Shown in pieces: positions 8,754-19,342 of a stretch of 64,000 nt of DNA (positions are counted from its first letter, which is position 1; each line of letters begins with the position of its first letter). Source of the DNA: Bifidobacterium merycicum DSM 6492 (GTDB taxonomy: Bacteria > Actinomycetota > Actinomycetes > Actinomycetales > Bifidobacteriaceae); contig NZ_FQTX01000006.1 in NCBI RefSeq assembly GCF_900129045.1, positions 51,641-115,640 on the forward strand, in the 5' to 3' direction. The translations under genes and the position numbers were made by a program. The notes below the pieces were generated by a model. The model searched no databases. It saw only the letters and a list, made by a program, of their open reading frames with translations, and had not been told where the DNA came from.

Positions 8754-9518
8754 ATGGTTGAAATCACAGATATGTTGGGTGAACGTTCCATTGTCCGTGC
8801 GGATGGTCGCAAGGTCGACGAATTGCGACCGGTGCGCATCACGCGTCACTTCACGGACGCGCCGGAAGGCTCCGTGCTCATCGAATGCGGCAATACGCGC
8901 GTGATGTGCACGGCCACCTTCACCGCCGGCGTGCCGCGCTGGCGTAAGGATTCCGGACTGGGTTGGGTCACCGCCGAGTACGCGATGCTGCCGAGAGCCA
9001 CCGCCGAGCGCACCGACCGCGAATCCGTCCGCGGCAAGATCGGCGGTCGTACGCACGAGATCAGCCGTCTGATCGGACGCTGCCTGCGCGGCGTGGCCGA
9101 CATGAAGGCGCTGGGCGAGAACATGATCCAGATCGATTGCGACGTGTTGCAGGCCGATGGTGGCACGCGCACCGCTTCCGTGACCGGCGCGTACGTGGCG
9201 CTGGTCGATGCGCTGAATTGGGCCGAACAGCATCGTCATATCCGTTCCGCCAAGAAGGTGCTCACCGATTGCGTGTCCGCGGTGTCGGTCGGCGTGATCA
9301 GCGGTACGCCCATGCTGGACCTGCCGTATACGGAGGATAGCTCCGCCATGACCGACATGAACGTCGCCATGACCGGTTCCGGCACGTTCATCGAACTGCA
9401 GGGCACCGCCGAACATCGTCCGTTCACCCGCGAGGAGCTCGGCACGCTGCTCGACCTGGCCGAGAAGGGCAACAAGGAACTGCAGGCGGCCCAGCGTGCG
9501 GCGCTCGCCGAGGACTGA
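8754..9518 (+). CDS. rph: Ribonuclease PH
   Basis: This phosphorolytic 3'-5' exoribonuclease trims tRNA 3' ends. The 254-residue protein has the family features in order: [40 protein letters not shown] and [34 protein letters not shown] carries the catalytic acidic residues. It is the first gene of an rph-rdgB pair, the usual bacterial partnership, with 98 nt between them. Confidence 0.97.
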   Translation: MVEITDMLGERSIVRADGRKVDELRPVRITRHFTDAPEGSVLIECGNTRVMCTATFTAGVPRWRKDSGLGWVTAEYAMLPRATAERTDRESVRGKIGGRTHEISRLIGRCLRGVADMKALGENMIQIDCDVLQADGGTRTASVTGAYVALVDALNWAEQHRHIRSAKKVLTDCVSAVSVGVISGTPMLDLPYTEDSSAMTDMNVAMTGSGTFIELQGTAEHRPFTREELGTLLDLAEKGNKELQAAQRAALAED

Positions 9519-9616
9519 TCGCCGGCAGCAGCACTGACGGCATCAGCATTGCCGGCATTGGAATCAATGACATCATCGGCGTTCAAGGAACGCTGAACGG
9601 TACCAAAGGAGACATC

Positions 9617-10276
9617 ATGCGCATCATCGTCGCCACGCATAACGAAGGCAAGCTCAAGGAGATTCGCCGCATCCTCGCCGAGGATCTGGGCGAGACGGCC
9701 GAGCAGGTGGAACTGGTTTCCGCCGGTTCGCTGAACCTTCCCGACCCGGTGGAGGACGGCGTCACCTTCCAGGAGAACGCGCTGCTCAAGGCGCGAGACG
9801 TGGCCTCCCGCACCGGATGCCCGACCATCGCCGACGATTCCGGCTTGATCGTGGACGTGATGGGAGCCGCACCCGGCATCCTCTCCGCCCGTTGGGCCGG
9901 CGAACACGGCAACGACAAGGCCAACAACGCGCTGCTGCTGGCCCAGCTGGCCGATATTCCGGACGCCAAGCGTACCGCGCGTTTCCGTTGCGCCGCCGCG
10001 CTGGTGGTGCCGGGCGAAGCCGAATCCGCTCCGTACCCGATCGCATCCGAAACCGTGGAACTCGGCGAAATGCCGGGCGTGCTGCTGCACGAGCCGCACG
10101 GAACGAACGGTTTCGGCTACGATCCGCTGTTCGTGCCGGACGATCAGCCCGCATGCGCCGTCGAGGCGGGTGAACGACTCACCTCGGCCGAGATGACCCC
10201 GGAGGAGAAGAACGCCATCTCCCATCGCGGCAAGGCACTGAAGGCCCTGGTGCCGGCGGTCCGCGCACTGTTCTGA
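9617..10276 (+). CDS. rdgB: XTP/dITP pyrophosphatase (Ham1 family)
   Basis: This house-cleaning enzyme hydrolyses dITP and XTP so they are not put into DNA. The 219-residue protein has the Ham1 motifs: VATHNEGKLKEIRRIL at the start, TFQENALLKARDVA, ADDSGLIVDVMGAAPGILSARWAG, FGYDPLFVPDD, and SHRGKALKAL at the C-terminus. An AAAGGAG site lies 7 nt before the ATG. The gene is downstream of rph. Confidence 0.96.
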   Translation: MRIIVATHNEGKLKEIRRILAEDLGETAEQVELVSAGSLNLPDPVEDGVTFQENALLKARDVASRTGCPTIADDSGLIVDVMGAAPGILSARWAGEHGNDKANNALLLAQLADIPDAKRTARFRCAAALVVPGEAESAPYPIASETVELGEMPGVLLHEPHGTNGFGYDPLFVPDDQPACAVEAGERLTSAEMTPEEKNAISHRGKALKALVPAVRALF

Positions 10277-10320
10277 CCTCCGCCGGTTCGCGCACCGCTC
10301 CGGTCTCCGCCAAAATCCAC

Positions 10321-10481
10321 TCCCCATCCTCAAAATCGGACAAAATCCCCCTGTTTTTGTCTGATTTTGAGGAAGGGGATGGCGAGCGGGGTAGGGACTG
10401 CAGCCGCGTTATCCTCTCGACCCTCGAACTGTCCATCCTCAAAATCGGACAGAATTGGGCTGGTTTTGTCCGATTTTGAGG
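10321..10481. repeat. Two related REP-like palindromes
   Basis: Both elements carry the arm CCTCAAAATCGGACA and its inverted copy. The first (10321-10379) is flanked by TCCCC and GGGGA, which extend the stem. The second (10437-10481) has a 15-bp outer arm. Together they fill most of the space between the convergent rdgB and the AEC transporter gene. They may act as terminators, but the shared core suggests members of a dispersed repeat family. Confidence 0.8.
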
Positions 10482-10503
10482 TGAAACAGGCGAATCGCGG
10501 GGC

Positions 10504-11514
10504 TCACACGCCCATCGCCGGGAACAGGCAGTGCGCGGCGGTCATCATGACCAGGCTCAGCACGGCGGTGATGGTCAGCGAGAATCCGGCGAGCTTGGCG
10601 TTGCCCAGAACCTTGTCGGTGAACAGCGTGGAGAACACGGCGATCGGTGCGAGGCAGCACAGCGCCACGGCTTCACGGATCGGTGCGGAGAAAGGCAGCA
10701 GGAGCCACGCCACGGCCGCGAACAGGATCGCGAACGGCACGCGCCATCCGATCACCGTCAGCACGTCCTTCACGTCACGGCGCGACGCGGGCAGATCCAT
10801 CAGCATGCCCACCATCAGCATCGCGCAGAACGAGTTCGCATTCGACAGGGGCTGCACCATCGTGGCGATCCAACCGGGAATCTTCACTTGGGCGAGCGTG
10901 AGCACGATCATCAGCATGTACACGTCGAACGGCACCGACCCGAAGAATCCCTTCAACACGTTGCGCATCAACGCCCTTCGCGCCAAGCGGCGGGAGTCCT
11001 TGTCCTTCGGCTTGACATACGGCAGGGTCGGCGCGTCGCCGACATACTGTTCGCTCAACGTCTTGCCCGGCTGGATGTGCAGCAGCAGCTGCGTCATCAC
11101 ATTGGTGCCGGCCGCCACCATCACGCAATTGCCGATGTCGAACATCGCGGACGGCACGATGGCCGCCGTCCCCAGGAACGCGGAAACCACGGGGAAGCAG
11201 AAGCAACCCACGTTGAATCCGGAACCGTTGAGCATCATGAACGCACGTCTCGCCACGGGTTTGTGCATGGTGGTGAGGAAGATCACCACGGGTGGAATGG
11301 TGACGACGACCAGGCCGAACACGGAGATCCACAGCAGTTTGATCTCATGCGGATTCGTCGCGAACGAGTAGATGATCGCACCCGGCAGCACCAGATCGAA
11401 AATCGCCGTTTGCATGATCTTGTAGTCGCGTTGCCCGAAGAGACCGGCGCGTTTGAACGCGTAACCGGCCAGAATGATCAGCAGTAATGCGATGGGTTGG
11501 ATAAGCGCCGACAT
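10504..11514 (-). CDS. AEC-family transporter (auxin efflux carrier fold)
   Basis: This integral membrane permease of about 336 residues has some ten hydrophobic segments in two bundles separated by a charged central loop (VKPKDKDSRRLARRALMR). The opening IQPIALLLIILAGYAFKRAG and the segments LNGSGFNVGCFCFPVVSAFLG and NANSFCAMLMVGMLMDLP fit the AEC family, which exports or exchanges small organic acids. The substrate is unknown. I took the ATG at 11514 (MSALIQ); the longer frame adds a hydrophilic leader that is probably not translated. Confidence 0.8.
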   Translation of the reverse strand: MSALIQPIALLLIILAGYAFKRAGLFGQRDYKIMQTAIFDLVLPGAIIYSFATNPHEIKLLWISVFGLVVVTIPPVVIFLTTMHKPVARRAFMMLNGSGFNVGCFCFPVVSAFLGTAAIVPSAMFDIGNCVMVAAGTNVMTQLLLHIQPGKTLSEQYVGDAPTLPYVKPKDKDSRRLARRALMRNVLKGFFGSVPFDVYMLMIVLTLAQVKIPGWIATMVQPLSNANSFCAMLMVGMLMDLPASRRDVKDVLTVIGWRVPFAILFAAVAWLLLPFSAPIREAVALCCLAPIAVFSTLFTDKVLGNAKLAGFSLTITAVLSLVMMTAAHCLFPAMGV

Positions 11515-11708
11515 CTTCTCGTTCCCTGTCTCTTCTTCGTCATGCGTTCCGGGCATCACGTCCTTGGTCACCGTCGTGGATCTGCGCGGAACCGATTGTC
11601 ATCTTAGACGCGATGTGCTGGATGATCGCCGGTTCTTCCATAGTGGGAAGGGAAATCCAGCATTCGGGGAATGTTGCGATTCGAGGAAGGCCAAGCGATC
11701 GGATAGGT

Positions 11709-11783
11709 CGGATGATCGGAATGCGGATGACCGGAATGCAGATAAGTGGAATGCGGATAACCGGCAATACAAATAAGCGAAAT
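11709..11783. repeat. Degenerate 15-nt tandem repeat, about five units
   Basis: Units begin CGGATGATCGGAATG and CGGATGACCGGAATG, then decay through CAGATAAGTGGAATG and CGGATAACCGGCAAT. The array lies in the gap between the AEC transporter start and tRNA-Leu. No gene is supported here. Confidence 0.75.
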
Positions 11784-11811
11784 ACGACAGAGCCGCGATG
11801 ATGCAAGGAAG

Positions 11812-11892
11812 TGCGCGAGATGGGACTTGAACCCACACGTCAAAGACACAGGAACCTAAATCCTGCGCGTCTACCAATTCCGCCACTCGCGC
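11812..11892 (-). tRNA. tRNA-Leu (anticodon TAG)
   Basis: The minus-strand sequence folds into a class II cloverleaf. The 7-bp acceptor stem is GCGCGAG with CTCGCGC, the D arm contains AATTGGTAGA, and the anticodon stem CAGGA/TCCTG holds the loop TTTAGGT. A short variable arm and the T arm (GGGTTCAAGTCCC) complete it. CCA is not encoded. It is paired with tRNA-Thr 63 nt upstream. Confidence 0.93.
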
Positions 11893-11897
11893 GTGCC

Positions 11898-11950
11898 ATC
11901 CGCCATTGGCGGATATACAAAACCCTAGACGGGTGAACCCCATCTAGGGT
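11898..11950. other. Hairpins between the two tRNA genes
   Basis: A perfect 7-bp stem with a 3-nt loop (11898-11914) is followed by an 8-bp inverted repeat, ACCCTAGA/TCTAGGGT (11922-11929 with 11943-11950). They may direct processing or termination between tRNA-Thr and tRNA-Leu. Confidence 0.5.
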
Positions 11951-11952
11951 GA

Positions 11953-12028
11953 TGGAGCCACTTGTCAGAATCGAACTGACGACCTGCTCATTACGAGTGA
12001 GCCGCTCTACCGACTGAGCTAAAGTGGC
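11953..12028 (-). tRNA. tRNA-Thr (anticodon CGT), CCA encoded
   Basis: The minus-strand cloverleaf has acceptor stem GCCACTT with AAGTGGC and discriminator T. The anticodon stem GCTCA/TGAGC holds the loop CTCGTAA, giving CGT. The T arm contains GTTCGATTC. The terminal CCA is present in the DNA (complement of 11953-11955), unlike the neighbouring tRNA-Leu. Confidence 0.93.
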
Positions 12029-12171
12029 GATGCTGGTGAATCGTATACACAATCCACGCACAAAACAATGAGTGTACCGGAAAATGTGGATTTGTCCAAA
12101 TCGGATCATCCGGCACGTCGCATGATCGGCGATGGTGCTTTGGTGCCTCGCGCCCCGCCGCGACTGGCGGC

Positions 12172-13548
12172 ATGGCTATTCTGTTAAACATGGCAACACG
12201 GTCAACCAGTCAACGAGCTTCACGCGCCGCCGACGTGCGGCACACGCCCGAACACGTCGCGAGCGGTATGCCCGCAGCGTCCGGCGGCAAGCGTCTGGTT
12301 TCGGTGGAAGTGCTGCGCCTGCTTGCCATCGTCTGCATCGCCGTATTCCATGCGTTCCTGCAACAGTACGTCCAAGCGATATGGATGGGCCCGCAGCTCT
12401 CCGCCGCCGACGCGGCCAACCCCGTGTCCGCGCTCGCGGCCTCCCGCGGCGCGATGTGGATCGTCGCCATGATCATGTACTGCGGCGCGTGTGGCAACCA
12501 TATTTTCTTCATGATCTCCGGATTCTTCCTCATACCGCGCATGTGCGTCGCATGCCGTTCCGACGGTTACTGGAAACGGCAACTGCGATCCACCGGACGG
12601 CGCGTGGCGATGATCCTGGCCACGGTCGTGTTCTACCTGCTGCTCATCATGGCGGCAGGCCGCATGTTGGCATGGGAGCGGAATGCCGGTGGGCAGTCCA
12701 ATCTCATCTACGAACTGGAATTCGTCTGGCTGTACCTGGTGTTCGTGGCGCTCGCGCCGGTGATCGCATGGGTGATGGGCAGGGTCGGCATCCGCGCGAG
12801 TGCGGTGCTGGCCGGCATCATGCTCGTTGCCGTCTACGCGCTGAACATCTATGTGGCGTGCACCTGGCAGGCGCAGTACGGGCATCGCAGCCTGTTGGAT
12901 TGGCGTAAGCAGATGAGCGCGGTCAGCTATATCGCGTCGTTCATATTGGCCGGACTGCTCGGCTGGGCGTTGCGGGAGGTGAATGATCGTTCGACGTCCG
13001 GTCGTTCGGTATCCGGTCGTTCGGAGTCCCGCCGTCCGACGGCCCGACCCCTGTGGGCCAAACGTCGTTTCTGGACGCGCGGCATCGTCATCCTGATTGT
13101 GGCGGCGTGCGCGATCACGGGCGCTATGGCCATGAGGCCGACCTACGTCGCGTTGTACGCGCTGTCGTTCAAATCGACATCCCTGATCTCCTTCGCGCTC
13201 GCGGTCTGCGCGTTGATGGCCGCCGCGTGCCCACCGCGTCACACCCATGGCCGTGGCGTATCCGCCCGCGTCGAATCGGCGGTCGCGGCGCTCGCCTCGG
13301 GCATCCTTGGCTTCTATGTCGTGCAGACGCTCGCCCGTGTTCTGTGGGAGGCGGTCGATGCCCGTTTCCTGCAGCCGTTGCTGGTTGGTGCCGCGGCGCT
13401 GCCTGCGGGGTCGATGTCGGCATTCCTGGGGTTGCTGCGTTGGATCGCGTTGGGCGCGGTGTGTTCGCTCGCGTATGTCGTCGTGATCTGCCTGTTCGAT
13501 CGTTTCGTTCGCCGCCCGCTGCTGCGCGCCGTTCATCTGTCGAAATGA
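12172..13548 (+). CDS. Membrane acyltransferase 3 family protein
   Basis: This polytopic protein of 458 residues has about ten hydrophobic segments. The first, VEVLRLLAIVCIAVFHAFLQQ, has the conserved R and H of acyltransferase-3 enzymes that O-acetylate surface glycans. The next segment, HIFFMISGFFLIPR, also matches that family. A Ser/Arg-rich repeat (RSTSGRSVSGRSESRR) forms a cytoplasmic loop near residue 275. The first 40 residues are polar and the start is uncertain, since an ATG six codons later has no better ribosome site. The acceptor is unknown. Confidence 0.8.
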   Translation: MAILLNMATRSTSQRASRAADVRHTPEHVASGMPAASGGKRLVSVEVLRLLAIVCIAVFHAFLQQYVQAIWMGPQLSAADAANPVSALAASRGAMWIVAMIMYCGACGNHIFFMISGFFLIPRMCVACRSDGYWKRQLRSTGRRVAMILATVVFYLLLIMAAGRMLAWERNAGGQSNLIYELEFVWLYLVFVALAPVIAWVMGRVGIRASAVLAGIMLVAVYALNIYVACTWQAQYGHRSLLDWRKQMSAVSYIASFILAGLLGWALREVNDRSTSGRSVSGRSESRRPTARPLWAKRRFWTRGIVILIVAACAITGAMAMRPTYVALYALSFKSTSLISFALAVCALMAAACPPRHTHGRGVSARVESAVAALASGILGFYVVQTLARVLWEAVDARFLQPLLVGAAALPAGSMSAFLGLLRWIALGAVCSLAYVVVICLFDRFVRRPLLRAVHLSK

Positions 13549-13795
13549 GAGGGTACGCGCGGCCATCGCATGAGTACGTTTGCATCCTTGCGATTCCCCG
13601 CGTGTTGCGTGGTTGATGTGCGCTAATCGGCGGTGTGGTGAGCGTTTGTGGGCGATTATGTGCGCGGCTTGCGAACTTATGTGTTCATGTGTCCTCTTTT
13701 GTGAGTATCTTGGTACGTGGAAGGAGGCGGTGGCACACGCCGTATTCAGGGCTTGGGTCACTGCTTCATGGTGATGATGAAAGGACCAATTACAC
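13549..13795 (+). promoter_or_regulatory. Leader and probable promoter region of pgi
   Basis: There is no coding signal in these 247 nt. An AAAGGA ribosome site lies just before pgi. I could not fix a -10/-35 pair with confidence. Confidence 0.35.
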
Positions 13796-15482
<1,687 letters not shown>

Positions 15483-15493
<11 letters not shown>

Positions 15494-15690
15494 TTTTCAA
15501 TCAGAACGCTGTGCTTAGCGACGCATGCGCTGCATGCTGCTACGGACAGTTCACTGGACTGTCCGTCACGGGAGTTCTGATTTTCAATCAGAACCCGCGC
15601 AGATATCATCCCGTTTCCCCTTTGGGGACGCCGGTCCATCCGGTGGGGGAGATAGCGAAAGGTCCGTCCGCAGACGCGGGCGGGCCTTTC
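15483..15690. repeat. Hairpin cluster after pgi with a duplicated 25-mer
   Basis: A 25-nt segment containing the inverted repeat GTTCTGATT/AATCAGAAC (loop TTC) occurs identically at 15483-15507 and 15570-15594. Between them lies a third hairpin, ACGGACAGT/ACTGTCCGT (15542-15566). A fourth, with a 15-bp stem and loop AGAC (15657-15690), looks like the pgi terminator. The first copy overlaps the pgi stop codon. Confidence 0.85.
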
Positions 15691-15965
15691 CGCGTATCTG
15701 AGCGTATCTGAGCGCATGTCGCCGTACGTCAAAAGATGCCTGTAAACTTGAACGTTGATGTGCCGAGAGGCGGGACGCCGCATAATCCCGTTTCTCATCA
15801 GGTCCAGCCGCATGGTCGCAATGACCGGAATGCGGCGGATTGGCGCCACTCCGAAGGCAAACCTGAGGAGAACCGATAGGCATATGCGCCGCAAGGCGGC
15901 ACGCGCAACGCGCGGCATATGCCCCAACCAGTGCACTGATATGCGGCAGTGACCGAGGAATAGCA
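15691..15965 (+). promoter_or_regulatory. Structured rplS leader
   Basis: No gene is supported. Bases 15879-15887 (GGCATATGC) pair with 15915-15923. Inside are two small hairpins, 15888-15900 (GCCGC/GCGGC, loop AAG) and 15902-15912 (CGCG/CGCG, loop CAA), forming a potential three-way junction about 42 nt before the rplS start. A further 5-bp hairpin (15934-15951) comes just before the GAGG ribosome site. This could be an autoregulatory ribosomal-protein leader. Confidence 0.5.
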
Positions 15966-16328
15966 ATGGTTAACGCTATTGAAGCATTTGATGCCAAGCA
16001 TCTGAAGCCGGCCGAGGAGATCCCGGAGTTCCGCGCAGGCGACACCGTCGACGTGAACGTGAAGATCCAGGAAGGCAACAACTCCCGTATCCAGACCTTC
16101 ACCGGTGTGGTCATCGCCCGTCACGGCGCCGGCATCCACGAGACCTTCGTGGTCCGTAAGATCAGCTTCGGCACCGGCGTGGAGCGCCGCTTCCCGCTGC
16201 ACTCCCCGGTGATCGACTCCATCAAGGTCGTTCGTCGCGGTCGCGTCCGTCGCGCCAAGCTGTACTACCTGCGCGCGCTGCGCGGCAAGGCTGCTCGTAT
16301 CGTCGAGCGTCGCGACAACTCCAAGTGA
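15966..16328 (+). CDS. rplS: 50S ribosomal protein L19
   Basis: L19 sits at the interface of the two ribosomal subunits. The 120-residue protein has the family core: [52 protein letters not shown] and [16 protein letters not shown]. It is followed by a hairpin terminator and then by lepB and rnhB, a standard gene order. Confidence 0.98.
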   Translation: MVNAIEAFDAKHLKPAEEIPEFRAGDTVDVNVKIQEGNNSRIQTFTGVVIARHGAGIHETFVVRKISFGTGVERRFPLHSPVIDSIKVVRRGRVRRAKLYYLRALRGKAARIVERRDNSK

Positions 16329-16350
16329 GTTTTCGCCGCAATGGCATGAT

Positions 16351-16385
16351 TCTCGGCCTGGAATCCTTCGGTTTCCGGGCCGAAA
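16351..16385 (+). terminator. Hairpin after rplS
   Basis: A stem of about 11 pairs (TCGGCCTGGAA against TTCCGGGCCGA, including a G-T pair) with loop TCCTTCGG follows the rplS stop. No long T-run follows. Confidence 0.6.
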
Positions 16386-16427
16386 TCATATTCAGCCGAC
16401 AGTGAACATCGAGTGGGGGCAACGGTC

Positions 16428-17186
16428 ATGGATAACACGGTCATGAACGACATGGGCAATGATTTGGGGAATGTCCCCGCCGATACGTGGCGCGGGGAGG
16501 CGCAATCCGCCGGAACGCCACGGCGCAGGCGGAGCCGCAGGCCGGCACATGCGGCCAGGAAGCAGAGCAACGATAGCTTCTCCGCGCGTGACGCCATACT
16601 GTTCTGCGGCGTCCCCGTACTGGTGGTGCTGTTGGTCCGTCTGCTGCTCATCGGCTGCTACACCATCCCGTCGCGGTCCATGGAAAGCACCATCGAACCC
16701 GGCGACCGTGTGCTCACCACCAAACTCACCCCGAAGATCTTCGGGCTCAAACGTGGCGATATCGTCGTATTCCATGATCCCGCGAACTGGCTCGCCGGCG
16801 AAACCGGTCGCGCGGCGAACGACGACTACCTCATCAAGCGCCTTATCGGCCTGCCGGGCGACACCGTCGAATGCAAGGGTGCGGGCCGGCCGATCACGGT
16901 GAACGGCGTGGCCATCGACGAAAGCGCGTACATCAAGGACGGCGTGCAGCCGAGTTCGTTCCCGTTCAAGGTGACCGTGAGCGCGGGGCATGTGTTCGTC
17001 ATGGGTGATAATCGTTCCAATTCCGCCGATTCCCGTTTCCATCAGGATGATGGCGACGGTGGCTTGGTGCCGATGGGCAAGGTGGTCGGCGTGGCTGTGG
17101 CGCGGTACTGGCCGCTGAACCGTCTGTCGACGTTGAGCGGGCATCACGAGGTGTTCAAGGACGTGCCGGAAGGATCCGCATCGTGA
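16428..17186 (+). CDS. lepB: Signal peptidase I
   Basis: This membrane serine protease removes Sec signal peptides. An Arg-rich cytoplasmic N-terminus precedes one membrane segment (ILFCGVPVLVVLLVRLLLIG). Next come the nucleophile Ser in YTIPSRSMESTIEPGD, the general-base Lys in YLIKRLIGLPGD, and the box GDNRSNSADSRF. The usual SMxPT reads SMEST here. I chose the ATG at 16428 because a GGGGG site lies 8 nt before it; a GTG five codons upstream is possible. It overlaps rnhB by 4 nt. Confidence 0.94.
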   Translation: MDNTVMNDMGNDLGNVPADTWRGEAQSAGTPRRRRSRRPAHAARKQSNDSFSARDAILFCGVPVLVVLLVRLLLIGCYTIPSRSMESTIEPGDRVLTTKLTPKIFGLKRGDIVVFHDPANWLAGETGRAANDDYLIKRLIGLPGDTVECKGAGRPITVNGVAIDESAYIKDGVQPSSFPFKVTVSAGHVFVMGDNRSNSADSRFHQDDGDGGLVPMGKVVGVAVARYWPLNRLSTLSGHHEVFKDVPEGSAS

Positions 17187-17902
17187 TCATCCCGACGCTT
17201 GATCTTGAACGTGAGCTCGCCGAACGGCAATACGATTTCGTCGTCGGCTTCGATGAGGTGGGGCGCGGCTCCCTTGCCGGTCCGGTCATGGTCGGTGCCT
17301 GCGCGATCCGGGCGCGGGATGTGCTCGACGGCGTGAAGGAGGTGCCGCCCGGCGTGGCCGATTCCAAGATGCTGACCGAACACCGTCGTGAGGCGATCTT
17401 CGATGAGCTGAAGGATTGGAGCGAAGCCTGGGCTGTGGGTTCCGCCAGTAATACGGAAATAGACGAATGGGGCATTTCCTATGCGCTTGGCGTGGCCGCA
17501 TTACGTGCGTTGGCCGATGCGGAACGTGCGTTGGGCATCACGGACGATGGCATGCTCAAGGCCGATGGAACGTCGTCGCCGGTGACGGTGGGGGCGATCC
17601 TCGATGGTCCGAACGATTACATCACCAAGGCACTGAACACCTTCGACGCCCCGTTCGTGCCGGTTCCGGCCGACGTGACCACCAAGGTCAAGGGCGATCG
17701 GTCCTGCGCCACGGTCGCGTCCGCAGCCGTGATCGCCAAGGTCACGAGGGATAGGCTGATGGTGTCCATCGCGGGAAGCGATTCGAAGTACGCTCCGTAC
17801 GAATGGGAGCATAACAAGGGGTATGGCTCCCAAGCCCATCGCGACGCCATTGCGGAATATGGGCCGACGTCGCTGCATCGTCTCACGTGGAAGCTCACCT
17901 GA
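17183..17902 (+). CDS. rnhB: Ribonuclease HII
   Basis: This enzyme removes ribonucleotides from DNA and RNA-DNA hybrids. The 239-residue protein has the active-site motif FDEVGRGSLAGPV near residue 23 with the catalytic Asp-Glu. KGDRSCATVASAAVIAKVTRD contains the third acidic residue, and YEWEHNKGYGSQAH is typical of the C-terminal half. It starts with GTG, which overlaps the lepB stop (GTGA), so translation is coupled. Confidence 0.95.
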   Translation: MIIPTLDLERELAERQYDFVVGFDEVGRGSLAGPVMVGACAIRARDVLDGVKEVPPGVADSKMLTEHRREAIFDELKDWSEAWAVGSASNTEIDEWGISYALGVAALRALADAERALGITDDGMLKADGTSSPVTVGAILDGPNDYITKALNTFDAPFVPVPADVTTKVKGDRSCATVASAAVIAKVTRDRLMVSIAGSDSKYAPYEWEHNKGYGSQAHRDAIAEYGPTSLHRLTWKLT

Positions 17903-18069
17903 CATTCGTTCCGCCCGGTTGCGCATAGTGCGGGTTTCTGATGGGCGGGTCGTTTATGGGCCGAATCTTGCGGATATCCTGCACCCATTGGACAAGGAGC
18001 CGCCTTCTCGATGTGTTCTGCGGTAGAGTTGGAACCGCAATGAATGCAAGGTTCGGGAGGAAGTGAAGT

Positions 18070-19185
18070 ATGGCAGCCGGGCGAAAAGCGAATAAACGCC
18101 CCTCGATGTTTGAAGTGGCCAAGCTTGCTGGTGTGAGCCATCAGACCGTTTCGCGAGTCATCAACAATTCCCCCGACGTTTCCCCGGCCACGCGTGCCAA
18201 AGTGCAGCGGGCCATCGAACAGCTTGATTATCGTCCCAGCAACTCCGCGCGAGCCTTGGCCTCGCGCAGGTCGCGCACCATCGGTCTTATCGCCGGCGGT
18301 CAGAAATTCTACGGCCCTATTTCGGCCATCGGCGCCATCGAATCGATCGCCCGCTCCCATGGCCTGTTCATGTCCGTGCTGCTGGTGCATGAGGCGTTGT
18401 GTACGCAGAAGGAGTTCGACGATCTATGCCGTACCTTCGATGAGCAGAACGTCGATGCGTTCATTTTCCTGACCCCAACGGATGTGATGTTCTCCGCGGC
18501 ATGCCGTGCGCAGGTCAACCGCCCGCGCGTGCTCATCACCTCCACGCATGGCGGCATGGGCGTGCAGGAGGAGCTGAGGCTGCTGCGCCCGGCCGACCGT
18601 CGCAAGATCGCATTGGTCGGTATCGACCAGTGGGGCGCGATGGAGGATGTGATGCGTCTGCTCAAGGCCCGTGGGCATCGTTCCGCGCTGTATTTCGCGG
18701 GTCCGCGCGAATGGCGTGATGCGGCGACCCGCTTGACGGCGTGGAATAAGCTGTGTGCGGCCAATGCGGTGAATTCGGTCACCATCCAATGCGGTTCCTG
18801 GGATGGCAATGAGGCGTATGCCCGGATGAACCATGTGCTGGAGAATATCGGTCGTTCCGGCGGCAGGCTGCCTTCGGCGGTGGTCACGTCGAACGATGCG
18901 CAGGCGATGGCCGTGGCGCGTGCCATGCATGAGCATGGTGTGCGTATTCCGCAGGATGTGAGCCTGGTTGGTTTCGATGACATGCCCGGTGCGGATAACA
19001 TGTACCCGCCGTTGACCACCGTGCGTCAGGATTTCGAGATGCTGGGCCAGCTGGCCATGCGTGAGGTGCTGTTCCTGCTGGGGGAGGGGGCCGAGCCCGG
19101 GTATGCCACGTCGCAGCATGGCGTGGGGTTGATTCCCACGAAGCTGATTCAGCGTAGTTCCGTGGGTATTGCCCCGAGCCGCTGA
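18070..19185 (+). CDS. LacI-family regulator, probable arabinose regulator
   Basis: This DNA-binding repressor of 371 residues has the helix-turn-helix SMFEVAKLAGVSHQTVSRVINNSPDVS at about residues 12-38. The hinge helix follows (RPSNSARALASRRSRTIGLI), then a periplasmic-binding-protein-like effector domain ending in VGFDDMPGADNMYPPLTTVRQ. It lies directly upstream of the arabinose genes on the same strand. Three LacI-type palindromes sit between them. A role as the L-arabinose regulator, comparable to the bifidobacterial regulator called AraQ, is an inference from position. Confidence 0.85.
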   Translation: MAAGRKANKRPSMFEVAKLAGVSHQTVSRVINNSPDVSPATRAKVQRAIEQLDYRPSNSARALASRRSRTIGLIAGGQKFYGPISAIGAIESIARSHGLFMSVLLVHEALCTQKEFDDLCRTFDEQNVDAFIFLTPTDVMFSAACRAQVNRPRVLITSTHGGMGVQEELRLLRPADRRKIALVGIDQWGAMEDVMRLLKARGHRSALYFAGPREWRDAATRLTAWNKLCAANAVNSVTIQCGSWDGNEAYARMNHVLENIGRSGGRLPSAVVTSNDAQAMAVARAMHEHGVRIPQDVSLVGFDDMPGADNMYPPLTTVRQDFEMLGQLAMREVLFLLGEGAEPGYATSQHGVGLIPTKLIQRSSVGIAPSR

Positions 19186-19280
19186 TCGGCGCGGTCGCTG
19201 AGATCCGCCTGTGGTTGCCGTGCGGTTTGATGTGATACGGCATGGTTGCGCGGACTGAGGTCTGATGGTTGTTTTGTTTG

Positions 19281-19324
19281 CCCCGGCACGGCGGAGTCGT
19301 TTCCGCTGATGCCGGGGTTTTCGT
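19281..19324 (+). terminator. Terminator after the LacI-family gene
   Basis: CCCCGGCA (19281-19288) pairs with TGCCGGGG (19310-19317), with further pairing inside, followed by TTTT. Confidence 0.8.
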
Positions 19325-19342
19325 ATGCGCGGGAGCATCGTA

